A stretch of 27,867 nucleotides of DNA, from NCBI GenBank assembly GCA_964459445.1, contig CAYWMP010000067.1:1-27867 (forward strand), given 5' to 3'. Source of the stretch: CAYWMP01 sp964459445. Its GTDB lineage: Bacteria > Desulfobacterota > DSM-4660 > Desulfatiglandales > HGW-15. Positions 14,933-22,928 of the stretch are shown here, in pieces. Both the position numbers and the translations under genes were made by a program. The notes under the pieces are model-generated. The model searched no databases. It saw only the letters and a list, made by a program, of their open reading frames with translations, and was not told where the DNA came from. How positions within the stretch are numbered: position 1 is the stretch's first letter; each line of letters begins with the position of its first letter.

Positions 14933-16228
14933 TTAAGAACCGAAGAATAAACGGGGAAGCCATAGGCTCAGATCTGGAATAAAGGTCACACAAATCAATG
15001 CCAACATCAGGGCAAACAGGAATGGAGGCGTTTCTCGCACCACGCTTTGAAACGACTCTCCCGAAAGGGCCGTAGCAAGATATAAAACAATTCCTACCGG
15101 AGGAGTAAAAAGGGCGATCATCAAATTGAGAACGATGACAACCCCGAAATGGATCGGATCAATTCCAACGGCTTTGATAAGCGGCATGAGCATAGGAACG
15201 ATCACCACCAACGCAGTCATCGGTTCAAGAATGCAACCCCAGATCAGAAAAAAGATGTTTAAGATGCAGAGTATGACCCATTTTGACTCACTGATGGATG
15301 TAAAGAAATGAAGCAGTATCTCCCCGGCTCGCATCTCTGCCACCAGGTAACTGAAGATGCCTGCGCTGGCTATAATGGCCATGATATAGGCTGATGAGAG
15401 CATCGACCTACTGAAAATGCGATAAAGGTTTTTGATGCTCAACTCTCTATAAACAACAAGCCCTACAAGCAGGGCATATGCCACCGCCAAAACACCGGCT
15501 TCCGTAGCGGTTACCACCCCACTCACAATACCTCCAACGATAATCAACGGCATTAAAAGGGCGAAACCTGCGTCAACCATGCTTTTCAGCATTGTTTCAA
15601 ATCCAACCCTGGGACGAGCGGGAAACATCCGCTTTCTGCTTATGAAATAGGAGGTTATCAGAAGATAGAGCCCCATAATCAAGCCCGGTACAGCCCCGGC
15701 CAGGAAAAGTATTCCGATGGATTGTTCGGTCAGCATTCCATAAATGACCATGGGAATTGAAGGTGGAATGACCGGCCCTATTGTACTGCTCGCAGCGGTC
15801 ACGGCAGCGGAATAGGATGCAGGATATCCATCTTCCTTCATGGCCGGTATAAGGACGCTGCCTACAGCAGAGGTATCAGCCACAGCCGAACCGGATACAC
15901 CACTAAACACCATGGAGACGATAATGTTCACATGGCTTAAACCACCCCGGATATGGCCCACTATGGCTGACGAGAAATCAACCAGCCTTCGTGTGATTCC
16001 GCCGGCGTTCATCAAATCACCCGCCAAAATAAAAAAAGGAATACAAAGGAATACAAAGTTATTTAAAAATTCTACCATCTCCGCCGCAATGGTGGTGAAA
16101 GATGAACTGCCCCAGAATATGGTGCAATAAACAACAGAGGCAAGTCCCATGGAAATAAAGATGGGCAATCCTACGAAGGCAAATACGAGGAAACTACTAA
16201 CGAGGACCACCAACGGCCAAACGCCCAA
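14933..16228 (-). CDS. dctM: TRAP transporter large membrane subunit (DctM family)
   Basis: DctM is the sodium-driven transport subunit of tripartite ATP-independent periplasmic importers. The 431-residue protein is hydrophobic throughout with about a dozen membrane spans. Family motifs include FLCIPFFILAGDLMNAGG, the SGVSGSAVADTSAVGSVLIP loop, IGPVIPPSIPMVIYG and, near the C-terminus, MIALFTPPVGIVLY. Translation starts at a TTG (16228) with AAGGAG upstream, three bases after the DctQ stop, so the two are coupled. It works with DctQ and DctP immediately upstream to import an organic anion. Confidence 0.95.
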   Translation of the reverse strand: MGVWPLVVLVSSFLVFAFVGLPIFISMGLASVVYCTIFWGSSSFTTIAAEMVEFLNNFVFLCIPFFILAGDLMNAGGITRRLVDFSSAIVGHIRGGLSHVNIIVSMVFSGVSGSAVADTSAVGSVLIPAMKEDGYPASYSAAVTAASSTIGPVIPPSIPMVIYGMLTEQSIGILFLAGAVPGLIMGLYLLITSYFISRKRMFPARPRVGFETMLKSMVDAGFALLMPLIIVGGIVSGVVTATEAGVLAVAYALLVGLVVYRELSIKNLYRIFSRSMLSSAYIMAIIASAGIFSYLVAEMRAGEILLHFFTSISESKWVILCILNIFFLIWGCILEPMTALVVIVPMLMPLIKAVGIDPIHFGVVIVLNLMIALFTPPVGIVLYLATALSGESFQSVVRETPPFLFALMLALICVTFIPDLSLWLPRLFFGS

Positions 16229-16231
16229 GTT

Positions 16232-16693
16232 TTACTCCTTTATGAGCAGTAGCAGTTTCACTATCAAAACCAAAACCGAACACAGGCTGCCTACCGCTGC
16301 CGCATAATAGCGTGCGCTGATTGGAATAGGGAGGGACAACAAACTCATGCCCTCAAAGGCATCAATGACGGGAAACGACAGAAAGAATACGAGGCCAAAA
16401 AAAAAGGCGGATAAAGCACCATGGAGCCCGACCAGTCTAAATCCACCCAATTGGGAGTCCTGTGACAGAAAAAAGGTCACACTAAGATGTTCCATTCGGT
16501 CCAGCCCGATCGGCACTGCCAACCACACGGCCCATATTAATAACAAAACGACCAACTCATGAGACCAGGTGAGTGAAAAACCAAGCACATAACGACAAAA
16601 GACCTGTGAGATGGTCACAATCACCATGACCATCAGAAGCATGCCGATCAACCGTTCCAGGGCCGCAATGACGGTGTTCTTAGCCTTCTCCAT
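16232..16693 (-). CDS. dctQ: TRAP transporter small membrane subunit (DctQ family)
   Basis: DctQ is the four-helix membrane partner that holds DctM and docks the binding protein. With the ATG at 16693 the product has 153 residues; a GTG four codons upstream (16705) is possible, as no strong ribosome site separates the two. It shows four hydrophobic helices and the family pattern VTISQVFCRYVLGFSLTWSHEL followed by LLIWAVWLAVPIGL. The gap from the DctP stop is 32 bases, and DctM follows after three bases. Confidence 0.92.
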   Translation of the reverse strand: MEKAKNTVIAALERLIGMLLMVMVIVTISQVFCRYVLGFSLTWSHELVVLLLIWAVWLAVPIGLDRMEHLSVTFFLSQDSQLGGFRLVGLHGALSAFFFGLVFFLSFPVIDAFEGMSLLSLPIPISARYYAAAVGSLCSVLVLIVKLLLLIKE

Positions 16694-16725
16694 GGTGCCC
16701 CCCACACAATGGTTGTCTATGTCAC

Positions 16726-17727
16726 TTAATCCAATGCCCTCACTTTTTCATAAAGCCCCGCCGGCCAAACCTTGCCATCCAGTTGTTCTTTTACGGCAAC
16801 GGCCGCAGTTTCCTTAAAAGCCCCGATGTCGGGTTCAAGGATAATCATCCCCTTCTCTTTCACGCCCGTAATGGACTTTGCCACAATCTGATCATTTCGT
16901 TTGGAGGCCCAGACGTCTGTCGGCCCCACGGCGGCAAAGAGGGCTTTTCGTTCCTTTTCGCTAAGTTTCTTCCAAACAGCCTCCGAAACAACAACGACCA
17001 GACCCGAACGGATATAATTAATCGGGCTAACGTACTTTTGGACCTCGTAATATTTGGCGCCGAATATCGCGTCAAAGCCATTGTCCTGGCCATCAACCAC
17101 ACCCTGTTTCATGGCCATATACATTTCACTGGCCGATAAAGGAATAGGTGTCGCACCCCAGGCTTCCATCACGACACTGATGGGTTTGACTAGGGGGACC
17201 CTTAGCTTAAGACCCTTCATGTCTGCAGGGGTAATCACCTTTCTGTTACTCGTCGTAATCAACCGGGGAGATCGGTCGGAAACCCAGCCAATATACTTTA
17301 TCCCGGCTTCCTTTTCTGTCTTAGCCAGCATGGAAGTGAATAGATCCGACGAAAAAAACTTCCTGATGTGGGACTGGGAATCAAAAGCATAGGGCGCGAA
17401 AATCACACTAAAATGGCTTCCTCCTTTGGGTAACATCAGGACCCCGGAATCAATAAGAACCATATCCAGCTTGCCCATCTTCATATCCGCGAAGTTTTTG
17501 GGTAAAGGTCCCAACTGTCCGCCGCCAAACCACTTGATCTGGAGACCCGGCTCTACTTTAGCCACCTCCTTTGCATAATAATCGGCGATAGGTCCCCAAA
17601 CCGGTGGGGGAGCCACAAACGCCATCTTGAGTGTCCGCTCCGAGGCCGAAAAAACTGAACCGGCCCCTGTGAGAACCATAATGACGGCTATGAAACAAAC
17701 CCAAACCATTTTCTTTTTGCCAATCAT
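16726..17727 (-). CDS. dctP: TRAP transporter periplasmic binding protein (DctP family)
   Basis: DctP captures the substrate in the periplasm and delivers it to DctQM. The start at 17727 follows AAAGGAGG, 7 bases upstream, and yields 333 residues with a clear signal peptide (MIGKKKMVWVCFIAVIMV, cleavage near FSA-SE). A longer frame upstream lacks a ribosome site and hides the signal. The body shows the family blocks KMAFVAPPPVWGP, KVITPADMKGLKLRVP and MAMKQGVVDGQDNG. The Arg in LKLRVP is the residue that in characterised members salt-bridges a carboxylate (or sulfonate), so the imported compound is probably an organic acid anion. It is the first structural gene after the regulator. Confidence 0.95.
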   Translation of the reverse strand: MIGKKKMVWVCFIAVIMVLTGAGSVFSASERTLKMAFVAPPPVWGPIADYYAKEVAKVEPGLQIKWFGGGQLGPLPKNFADMKMGKLDMVLIDSGVLMLPKGGSHFSVIFAPYAFDSQSHIRKFFSSDLFTSMLAKTEKEAGIKYIGWVSDRSPRLITTSNRKVITPADMKGLKLRVPLVKPISVVMEAWGATPIPLSASEMYMAMKQGVVDGQDNGFDAIFGAKYYEVQKYVSPINYIRSGLVVVVSEAVWKKLSEKERKALFAAVGPTDVWASKRNDQIVAKSITGVKEKGMIILEPDIGAFKETAAVAVKEQLDGKVWPAGLYEKVRALD

Positions 17728-17847
17728 CTTTGCACCTCCTTTAAGATTAAGGTTGATCCTAGATTGCCCAATTCCTTTTACAGTGGTTGAAATTTTAAAA
17801 GGGAACCTATGCCACGTTGCGCTCGCACGGGGCTCAGCGATCATCAA

Positions 17848-18450
17848 TCATGCTTCTTTTGTCTTAAAGGTTCCAACCATATTTCCCGGCACAAAATGAA
17901 TGTTCAGCGTTTTTGCGGGCTTTTTACTTAGGCTGATTCCCTTGTGCGGGATACTGCCATACCAATAGGCAGCATCTCCCTTCTTCAGAACATACTTGTT
18001 ATTGCCAAGCGTAATCTCAATACGCCCCTCTAAAACATAAACGAATTCCTGACCATCATGGACCGCCATTTCAACTTCATCCTCATGACTCTTTCCCTTC
18101 GCCGTTACGATGGCCGGTTCCATAAATGCATTAGCCATCCCTTCCACCAGTAACTCAATACTATCATAGCCTCTAGCGGAGACCATTGTTCTACGGCTGC
18201 CCTCAGGTGAAATAACGAACTCTTCCTGCCTTTCCCCTTTGAAGAAATATCCTATGTCTACACTTAATCTGTCGGCAATGGATTGAAGCGTCGGAATTGA
18301 CGGCATGGCGAGACCGTTTTCAATTCTCGATATAAGAGGGGTGGAAAGCTCGGTAGCTTCTGCAAGCATTTTTTGACTTAGACCCTGGTCTCTACGAATT
18401 TCTCTTACCCGGCTCCCGATACGCTTTGCTAAATCTTCTTTATTGCCCAT
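17848..18450 (-). CDS. XRE-family regulator with C-terminal cupin domain
   Basis: A 200-residue transcription factor with an N-terminal helix-turn-helix (residues 8-62: LAKRIGSRVREIRRDQGLSQ, then STPLISRIENGLAMPSIPTL) and a C-terminal cupin beta-barrel (about 105-190: GQEFVYVLEGRIEITLGN, YVLKKGDAAYWYGSIPHKG) that probably binds a small pathway metabolite. Regulators of this design usually control the adjacent catabolic genes. It is the first gene of the train, 120 bases upstream of dctP, and behind a good promoter flanked by two copies of an AT-rich repeat. It probably controls the TRAP-dehydrogenase operon and itself; this is inferred from position. Confidence 0.9.
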   Translation of the reverse strand: MGNKEDLAKRIGSRVREIRRDQGLSQKMLAEATELSTPLISRIENGLAMPSIPTLQSIADRLSVDIGYFFKGERQEEFVISPEGSRRTMVSARGYDSIELLVEGMANAFMEPAIVTAKGKSHEDEVEMAVHDGQEFVYVLEGRIEITLGNNKYVLKKGDAAYWYGSIPHKGISLSKKPAKTLNIHFVPGNMVGTFKTKEA

Positions 18451-18517
18451 ATTGTCTCGATTGCGGATCTATTTACTCTAAAAGGGTTGCATATGAATTG
18501 CATGGAAATTAAATCAT

Positions 18518-18609
18518 TTTATAAATATTAAATTTTTCATATAGAACGGCCACAAATATGTCAATCCTTTTTTTGCATATTGATTAATTGAGTTTATAAA
18601 TATGTAATT
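18518..18609 (-). promoter_or_regulatory. Regulator/operon promoter flanked by two direct repeats
   Basis: On the minus strand, TTGACA (18559-18564) and TATGAA (18536-18541) are separated by exactly 17 bases, a good sigma-70-like pair, ahead of the regulator start at 18450. Two near-identical 17-mers flank it: TTTATAAATATTAAATT (18518-18534) near the expected start of transcription and TTTATAAATATGTAATT (18593-18609) upstream of the -35. Both contain the palindrome TTTATAAA. They are 75 bp apart, suitable for paired operators of the XRE-cupin protein. Confidence 0.55.
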
Positions 18610-18640
18610 GAAAAATTCTGCAATCCGACTCTGCTCCTCC

Positions 18641-19624
18641 CTATATTTGGGAACGAAACCAATTCGCAGTATCAGACAGGGTCTCTGTCAGGGGGCGAAA
18701 CCGGACACCAAGTTCGCGCTCGGCCTTTTTGGAGTCATACCAGAAATCCTCCTGAAGCCGCTTTAGAATGCTGGGTTTCAGGAGAGGAGGCTTTCCTGTG
18801 ACTTTGCTGATTAGAGACATGGTTTTTGCCACAAGCATGAGCACCCTGGGTGAAGGTTTTTTGGTCAAGGGTGGGGCGCCTGTCACTTCAGCCAAGACTT
18901 TAAAAAAGGATTCCAATTCATATTTACGGCCTCCAATGACATACCGTTCTCCGCTTTCTCCCTTTTCAATACTCTCTATCACTGCCAGGGCAACGTCCCG
19001 GGCATCCACGATGCATAGGGAGCCGGGCAAAATGAATTTGATTTCTCCTTCAAGGAATTTCTTAACCATATTGCCCGTTGGGGTCGGTCCGCTGTCACCA
19101 GGCCCCAACATGACTGAAGGAAGAATCAGCACAATTCGCAGGTTAGGGTGTGAATCCATGAACCGAAAGATCTCCTTTTCCGCATCAACCTTGCTTTGAA
19201 AGTAGAAATCCTCCCCTTCCTCAGCATAGGGGCTGGATTCATCGGTCGGTCGACCCGCATTTGATGTGAGCACACCGGAGGAGCTGATGTATACCACATT
19301 CTTGATTCCCTGTTGGTGCGCAGCTTCTAGTAATGAAATCGTCCCTTTGACATTTATTTCGTGAGGCAATTCTTTATTTCCATTCCGGTGATACTCTGTG
19401 TAGTAGGCGGCCGTATGGATCAACACATCCATCCCGTCCAGCTTGTCTGCGAATTGATCCACGTTCAGCATGTGCCCTTCCACGAGTTCGACTTCCGGAT
19501 TAAGAAGCTGCCGGCCTCTGTCTGAGGACCTCACCAAACCTGTAACCTGATGATTCTTGCGCAGTAATTCTTGAACAATGTTGCTTCCCAATAACCCTGT
19601 ACTGCCTGTGATAAAGACTTTCAT
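18641..19624 (-). CDS. Extended SDR: NAD-dependent epimerase/dehydratase or dihydroflavonol-reductase-like protein
   Basis: A 327-residue extended short-chain dehydrogenase. The cofactor motif GSTGLLGS (7-14) and the catalytic YFQSK (Tyr-x3-Lys) are present, together with ISSSGVLTSNAGRPTDESSPY, LPSVMLGPGDSGPTPTGN and IVDARDVALAVI, which resemble the HpnA/dihydroflavonol-4-reductase-like branch. It should act on an NDP-sugar, hydroxyketone or sterol/hopanoid-like lipid; sequence alone does not decide. The ATG follows AAAGGAGG. A TetR-type operator at 19716-19731 lies about 95 bases upstream and is matched by one before the neighbouring tetR gene, so it is probably a target of that repressor. 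Confidence 0.85.
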   Translation of the reverse strand: MKVFITGSTGLLGSNIVQELLRKNHQVTGLVRSSDRGRQLLNPEVELVEGHMLNVDQFADKLDGMDVLIHTAAYYTEYHRNGNKELPHEINVKGTISLLEAAHQQGIKNVVYISSSGVLTSNAGRPTDESSPYAEEGEDFYFQSKVDAEKEIFRFMDSHPNLRIVLILPSVMLGPGDSGPTPTGNMVKKFLEGEIKFILPGSLCIVDARDVALAVIESIEKGESGERYVIGGRKYELESFFKVLAEVTGAPPLTKKPSPRVLMLVAKTMSLISKVTGKPPLLKPSILKRLQEDFWYDSKKAERELGVRFRPLTETLSDTANWFRSQI

Positions 19625-19715
19625 TTTTGATTCCTCCTTTCGTTAAAGCGATAATCTTTGGGCTGTAGATTAAAGATTCGCCGGTTTTGGGTTTTTGTTT
19701 AGGCGCCATTGCTAA

Positions 19716-19731
19716 CCAACCGTTCGGTTAA
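19716..19731. promoter_or_regulatory. TetR-type operator upstream of the epimerase gene
   Basis: AACCG-TT-CGGTT is a perfect 5-bp inverted repeat with a TT centre (19718-19729), and weaker symmetry extends two bases each way. The word ACCGTTCGG recurs before the tetR start at 20455-20470, so both are probably bound by the same repressor. Confidence 0.6.
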
Positions 19732-19802
19732 TAACGCCGACAAAAAAATATCAATTTGTTCTGTTCAATTCCCTTCACCTTTCCATATCGGGGCCACTTT
19801 TT

Positions 19803-20432
19803 CTAAACATCTTCAGTCCCATGGAATGCTATATGGCTTTTTTCAAATGAATCCAGAAAATATTCCAGCAATTTATCCTCATCACATTTGAAATACTCAC
19901 ACCATTTGTCCTTAAGGGCAACAAAGGCAACAAGTGGGAGAACGCCTGTAAAGAACTCATACACAAGGTATTGCTGCTTTTCCGGGAATCTGGCCTTCTT
20001 TTGGGCCTTCATTTTCTTCATGAATCCCTCAAATTCATGATTGATGACAATCTCTGAACACTTGAACAGAAAGTTGTTTTTGTCACGGGTCTTAAGGGAT
20101 TCCATCAGCAAGACCGATAGAATTCCCTTTCTCTTCTCAAGGAATTGTATCTCCCCTTTTATTTTTTCGATAATGTCGATCTCCTGATCTTGAGGATCAA
20201 CGGAAGAAAATGAATGATCCACATAGTCAGCAAGCTCTTGGACTATACTTCTGAAAAGAGAAACAATAAGATCGTTTTTGTCCCGAAAATGATAGTAGAT
20301 AAGGGCCTTATTCACGCCTGCAGCCTTGGCAATCATCGATATGCTGGCGCCATTGAACCCTTTTTCTGAAAAAAGCCCTTCCGCCACCTGTAAAATCTTC
20401 TTTTTGGTCTTTTCACCATCCATTTTCGGCAT
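19803..20432 (-). CDS. TetR/AcrR-family transcriptional regulator
   Basis: A 209-residue one-domain-plus-ligand regulator. The ATG at 20432 gives MPKMDGEKTKKKILQVAEGLFSEKGFNGASISMIAKAAGVNKALIYYHFRDKNDLI, a complete TetR helix-turn-helix (residues about 8-55). The remainder is a helical ligand-binding and dimer domain with no diagnostic motif. A GTG four codons upstream (20444) is possible, but the ribosome site (AAAGGGTGG) suits the ATG. An operator-like palindrome at 20455-20470 overlaps its promoter and another lies before the epimerase gene, indicating autorepression and control of its neighbour. Confidence 0.9.
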   Translation of the reverse strand: MPKMDGEKTKKKILQVAEGLFSEKGFNGASISMIAKAAGVNKALIYYHFRDKNDLIVSLFRSIVQELADYVDHSFSSVDPQDQEIDIIEKIKGEIQFLEKRKGILSVLLMESLKTRDKNNFLFKCSEIVINHEFEGFMKKMKAQKKARFPEKQQYLVYEFFTGVLPLVAFVALKDKWCEYFKCDEDKLLEYFLDSFEKSHIAFHGTEDV

Positions 20433-20454
20433 ATAAACGCCCACCCTTTATTAA

Positions 20455-20470
20455 TTGACCGTTCGGCTAA
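20455..20470. promoter_or_regulatory. TetR-type operator upstream of tetR
   Basis: TTGACCGTTCGGCTAA is an imperfect palindrome centred on TT, 23 bases before the tetR start. It shares ACCGTTCGG and the flanking TAA with the site at 19716-19731. Confidence 0.6.
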
Positions 20471-20727
20471 TAAAAATAGGCCAATCATTTCAATGTGTCA
20501 AGCCATTTATTCTATCTTTAATTCATTAACGCTTTTATCCAGTTTCCGTGCTTTGGTTCTCGGGCAGGTATTTCGAAAAGGTTTTCATTTCCCTAACTAT
20601 TCCCCAAGTCACGAAGCGAGGATCTGATCCTTTAACCTGCATTTTGCATGAGGTGTCGTAGCGAGGTGCGGCAATCCTTAGGAAAACGCGTTGTTGCAGC
20701 AAGGATTTCCGTGGCGCAGTAGGTAGC

Positions 20728-21897
20728 TCATGTAAAATTCAGGTTTAGTTCCGATATATCCTTTTCTTCAGCCATCATCTTGGTGATCTTGTTAAAGCCT
20801 TTGGTTTCACCAAGCATGATGCAGCCTATGACTCGGTTGTTCTCGATGACGATTTTTTTGTACACGGTGTCATCGCTGACCACCTTTGATTCGAACTCAT
20901 TCTCGGCGTCAATATTTCCGGCCGACGCCAGGTCGATCCCCACAACCTTTAGGGTGTTGGCCATGGTGGTTCCTTTATAGACCTCTTCTCCACCCGTCAT
21001 GTTAATTGCGGCTATCTTGCCCTGTTCCATGGCGGCCGTCCAGATCCCATAGGGCATGCCCTTGAATTCCGCCACATCCCCTGCGGCGTAGATATCCTTT
21101 TGATTGGTCCGCAAATGCTCATCCACCTTGATTCCCTTGTCTTGTTCCAGACCCAGAGGATCAGCCATTTCAAGATTCGGGCGAACCCCGGCAGAGATAA
21201 TAACCATTTTCGATGCAATGGTTTCTCCTCCTTCGAGAAGGACCCCGCTTGCCTCTCCTTCCCCTGTGATTTCCTGGGTCTTGGCGCCTAGCCAAAAGGA
21301 GAAGCCCATCCCTTCCATGATGGTTTGAAGGCGCTTGGCGCCGTCCACATCCAACTGCCTGGGAAGAAGCCTTGGAAAGAATTCGACGACCTTGATTTTC
21401 TTTCCCAGTTTTCGGAGGCCATTCCCGGCCTCAAGCCCCAGCAGCCCTCCGCCTATTAAAATAATGTCCTCCACATCCTTGGCAGCTGCCGCAATATCCC
21501 GTGCATCCTGGATTGAACGTAACGCAAATACCCCTTTCTTGTCCGAGCCATTAATGGGTGGTACAAAGGAATGGCTGCCCGTGGCCACGAGCAGTGCACC
21601 GTAATTGAATGTCTGATTATCTTCCGTCTTGATGGCTTTTGCCTGCGGATCAGCATCCACGATTCTTGTATTCAGCATCAGCCCTATTCGGTTATCCGTG
21701 TACCAGTTATCTTTTTTGAGCTTGAGCTCTTCTTCTTTTAAGTCCCCGGATACGTATTCGGGAAGTCTCATTCGGTTATAAAAGGGAACGCCCTCATCCG
21801 TTACGATTGTGATATTTCCTTCGCTATCCTGTTTGCGGATATTTTCCGCGGCAGTCGTGCCTGCTATCCCATTTCCAATAATCAGATAATCTATCAT
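20728..21897 (-). CDS. FAD/NAD-dependent pyridine nucleotide-disulfide family oxidoreductase (NirB-N/rubredoxin-reductase-like)
   Basis: A 389-residue flavoprotein that moves electrons from NAD(P)H to a protein partner or small acceptor. FAD binding: GNGIAG (8-13), VATGSHSFVPP (104-114) and YAAGDVAE. NAD binding: GGGLLGLE (149-156), intact, with E171 after the next strand (VVEFFPRLLPRQLD). It lacks the C-terminal sirohaem or iron-sulfur domains of full nitrite reductase and the redox Cys pair of E3/glutathione reductase, so it resembles the stand-alone nitrite-reductase-N/rubredoxin-reductase type. GGAGG precedes the ATG. It has its own upstream region with strong hairpins. The electron acceptor is unknown; no rubredoxin gene is adjacent. 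Confidence 0.88.
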   Translation of the reverse strand: MIDYLIIGNGIAGTTAAENIRKQDSEGNITIVTDEGVPFYNRMRLPEYVSGDLKEEELKLKKDNWYTDNRIGLMLNTRIVDADPQAKAIKTEDNQTFNYGALLVATGSHSFVPPINGSDKKGVFALRSIQDARDIAAAAKDVEDIILIGGGLLGLEAGNGLRKLGKKIKVVEFFPRLLPRQLDVDGAKRLQTIMEGMGFSFWLGAKTQEITGEGEASGVLLEGGETIASKMVIISAGVRPNLEMADPLGLEQDKGIKVDEHLRTNQKDIYAAGDVAEFKGMPYGIWTAAMEQGKIAAINMTGGEEVYKGTTMANTLKVVGIDLASAGNIDAENEFESKVVSDDTVYKKIVIENNRVIGCIMLGETKGFNKITKMMAEEKDISELNLNFT

Positions 21898-21950
21898 CGC
21901 CCATCCTCCTCTCTTTGTATATGTCTATATAAGGCGGCATCTTACAATTT

Positions 21951-21996
21951 ATCTGCCTTACTTCTGGCGGATTTATCCGCCATACATAAGGCAGAT
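21951..21996. repeat. Nested perfect hairpin
   Basis: ATCTGCCTTA (21951-21960) pairs with TAAGGCAGAT (21987-21996), and inside it TGGCGGAT (21965-21972) pairs with ATCCGCCA (21975-21982) around a TT loop. There is no T-run, so it is more likely a cruciform, REP-like or regulatory structure than a terminator. It lies 54 bases upstream of the flavoprotein start. Confidence 0.6.
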
Positions 21997-22414
21997 TAAT
22001 ATCAAGTTTCTATATGTTGCTATGTGATTTGCGAGCAGATACTAGATTCAGGTTTCTGGATGCTGGTTGAAATTATAAACGGCTCCTTTTTGTTTTATCC
22101 AGTATCAAGCATCTAGCAACCAGCATCGCTTCGCCAGAACAAACGAGTTAAATACTTCTCCATACGTAGGTTTCCATAACCTCCTACAAGCGGGGTTTGG
22201 AAAAGGAAAGCGAAGCTTGGTTAATAATTTATTCACTTTTTTTTGACACACAAGAGAATATATCCTCGGATTCCATCTGAATTGAAAAGCAATCTGTTTT
22301 GAGTGCTTTTTCTTTTGAACGATGGACAACGAACGAGGATTTCAGCCGGAACCTTAATCCTTGAAATGGAACGGGGGGCGACCTATAATAGATTATTCTA
22401 GTATATATTCTATT

Positions 22415-22428
22415 GTTAGATATCTAAC
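22415..22428. promoter_or_regulatory. Perfect 14-bp palindrome, candidate Rrf2 operator
   Basis: GTTAGATATCTAAC is a perfect palindrome in the AT-rich region about 93 bases before the Rrf2 start. It may be an autoregulatory site; inferred from position and symmetry only. Confidence 0.4.
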
Positions 22429-22520
22429 CTGCTAATATTACATGCCATTCGGGCCCAGTTTCTCGTAAACATAAAAAGGCACGAAATAAAATGGTTAGGA
22501 ATTAACAGAAAGGCTTTGTA

Positions 22521-22928
22521 ATGAAACTATCAACCAGAAGCAGATACGGGACCCGGTTGATGTTGGATTTAGCGAAGCGCTATCAGCAGGGGCCCATACA
22601 AATCGGAGAAATAGCAAAGCGACAAGATGTCTCTGTGAAGTATCTTGAGCAACTTATCATACCCCTTAAAAAGGCTAAATTTATTAGGAGTATTCGCGGT
22701 CCAAAGGGAGGCCACATGCTGGCAAAATCCCCTGACGGGATTAGTGTTGGAGACATAGTCAGGGTTCTTGAAGGCGGGTCAATTAATCTGTCGGAATGCG
22801 TCTCAAATCCCGATCTATGTGAGCGATCCAATAACTGTGCTACTCGCAAAGTCTGGGCAGAGGCATCTAATGCCATGGTAGAAAAACTTAATTCAGTAAC
22901 ACTCTCTGCGATGGCTGATATGGAATAA
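22521..22928 (+). CDS. Rrf2-family iron-sulfur-type transcriptional regulator
   Basis: A 135-residue regulator of the IscR/NsrR/RsrR family. The winged helix-turn-helix is clear (MKLSTRSRYGTRLMLDLAKR, QIGEIAKRQDVSVKYLEQLI, RSIRGPKGGHMLAKSP), followed by the dimer helix. Three cysteines, C93, C100 and C106 (C-x6-C-x5-C), could hold an iron-sulfur cluster that reports redox, nitric oxide or iron status; IscR itself uses C-x5-C-x5-C. AAAGG precedes the ATG. Targets could include itself (palindrome at 22415) and the MOSC/FdhD genes downstream, but a 346-base gap with a repeat element separates these. Confidence 0.92.
   Translation: MKLSTRSRYGTRLMLDLAKRYQQGPIQIGEIAKRQDVSVKYLEQLIIPLKKAKFIRSIRGPKGGHMLAKSPDGISVGDIVRVLEGGSINLSECVSNPDLCERSNNCATRKVWAEASNAMVEKLNSVTLSAMADME

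Larger units (their letters stand above)
21898..22520. other. Gene-free region with hairpins and Rrf2 promoter area
   Basis: About 620 bases between divergent genes. It holds a nested hairpin at 21951-21996, an 11-bp inverted repeat (GATGCTGGTTG at 22059-22069 with 22117-22127), an AT-rich stretch, and a perfect 14-bp palindrome at 22415-22428 near the Rrf2 gene. No credible gene. Confidence 0.6.

Noticed and set aside
20711..20730. GTGGCGCAGTAGGTAGCTCA, resembling the 5' part of a tRNA
   Set aside because: No anticodon arm, T-arm or acceptor stem follows.
20728..21897. Full assimilatory nitrite reductase (NirB)
   Set aside because: Only the N-terminal flavin/NAD part is present, and the stop is clean.
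22105..22329. A 74-codon minus-strand frame upstream of the flavoprotein
   Set aside because: Low-complexity, no ribosome site, and it overlaps the inverted repeat at 22117-22127.
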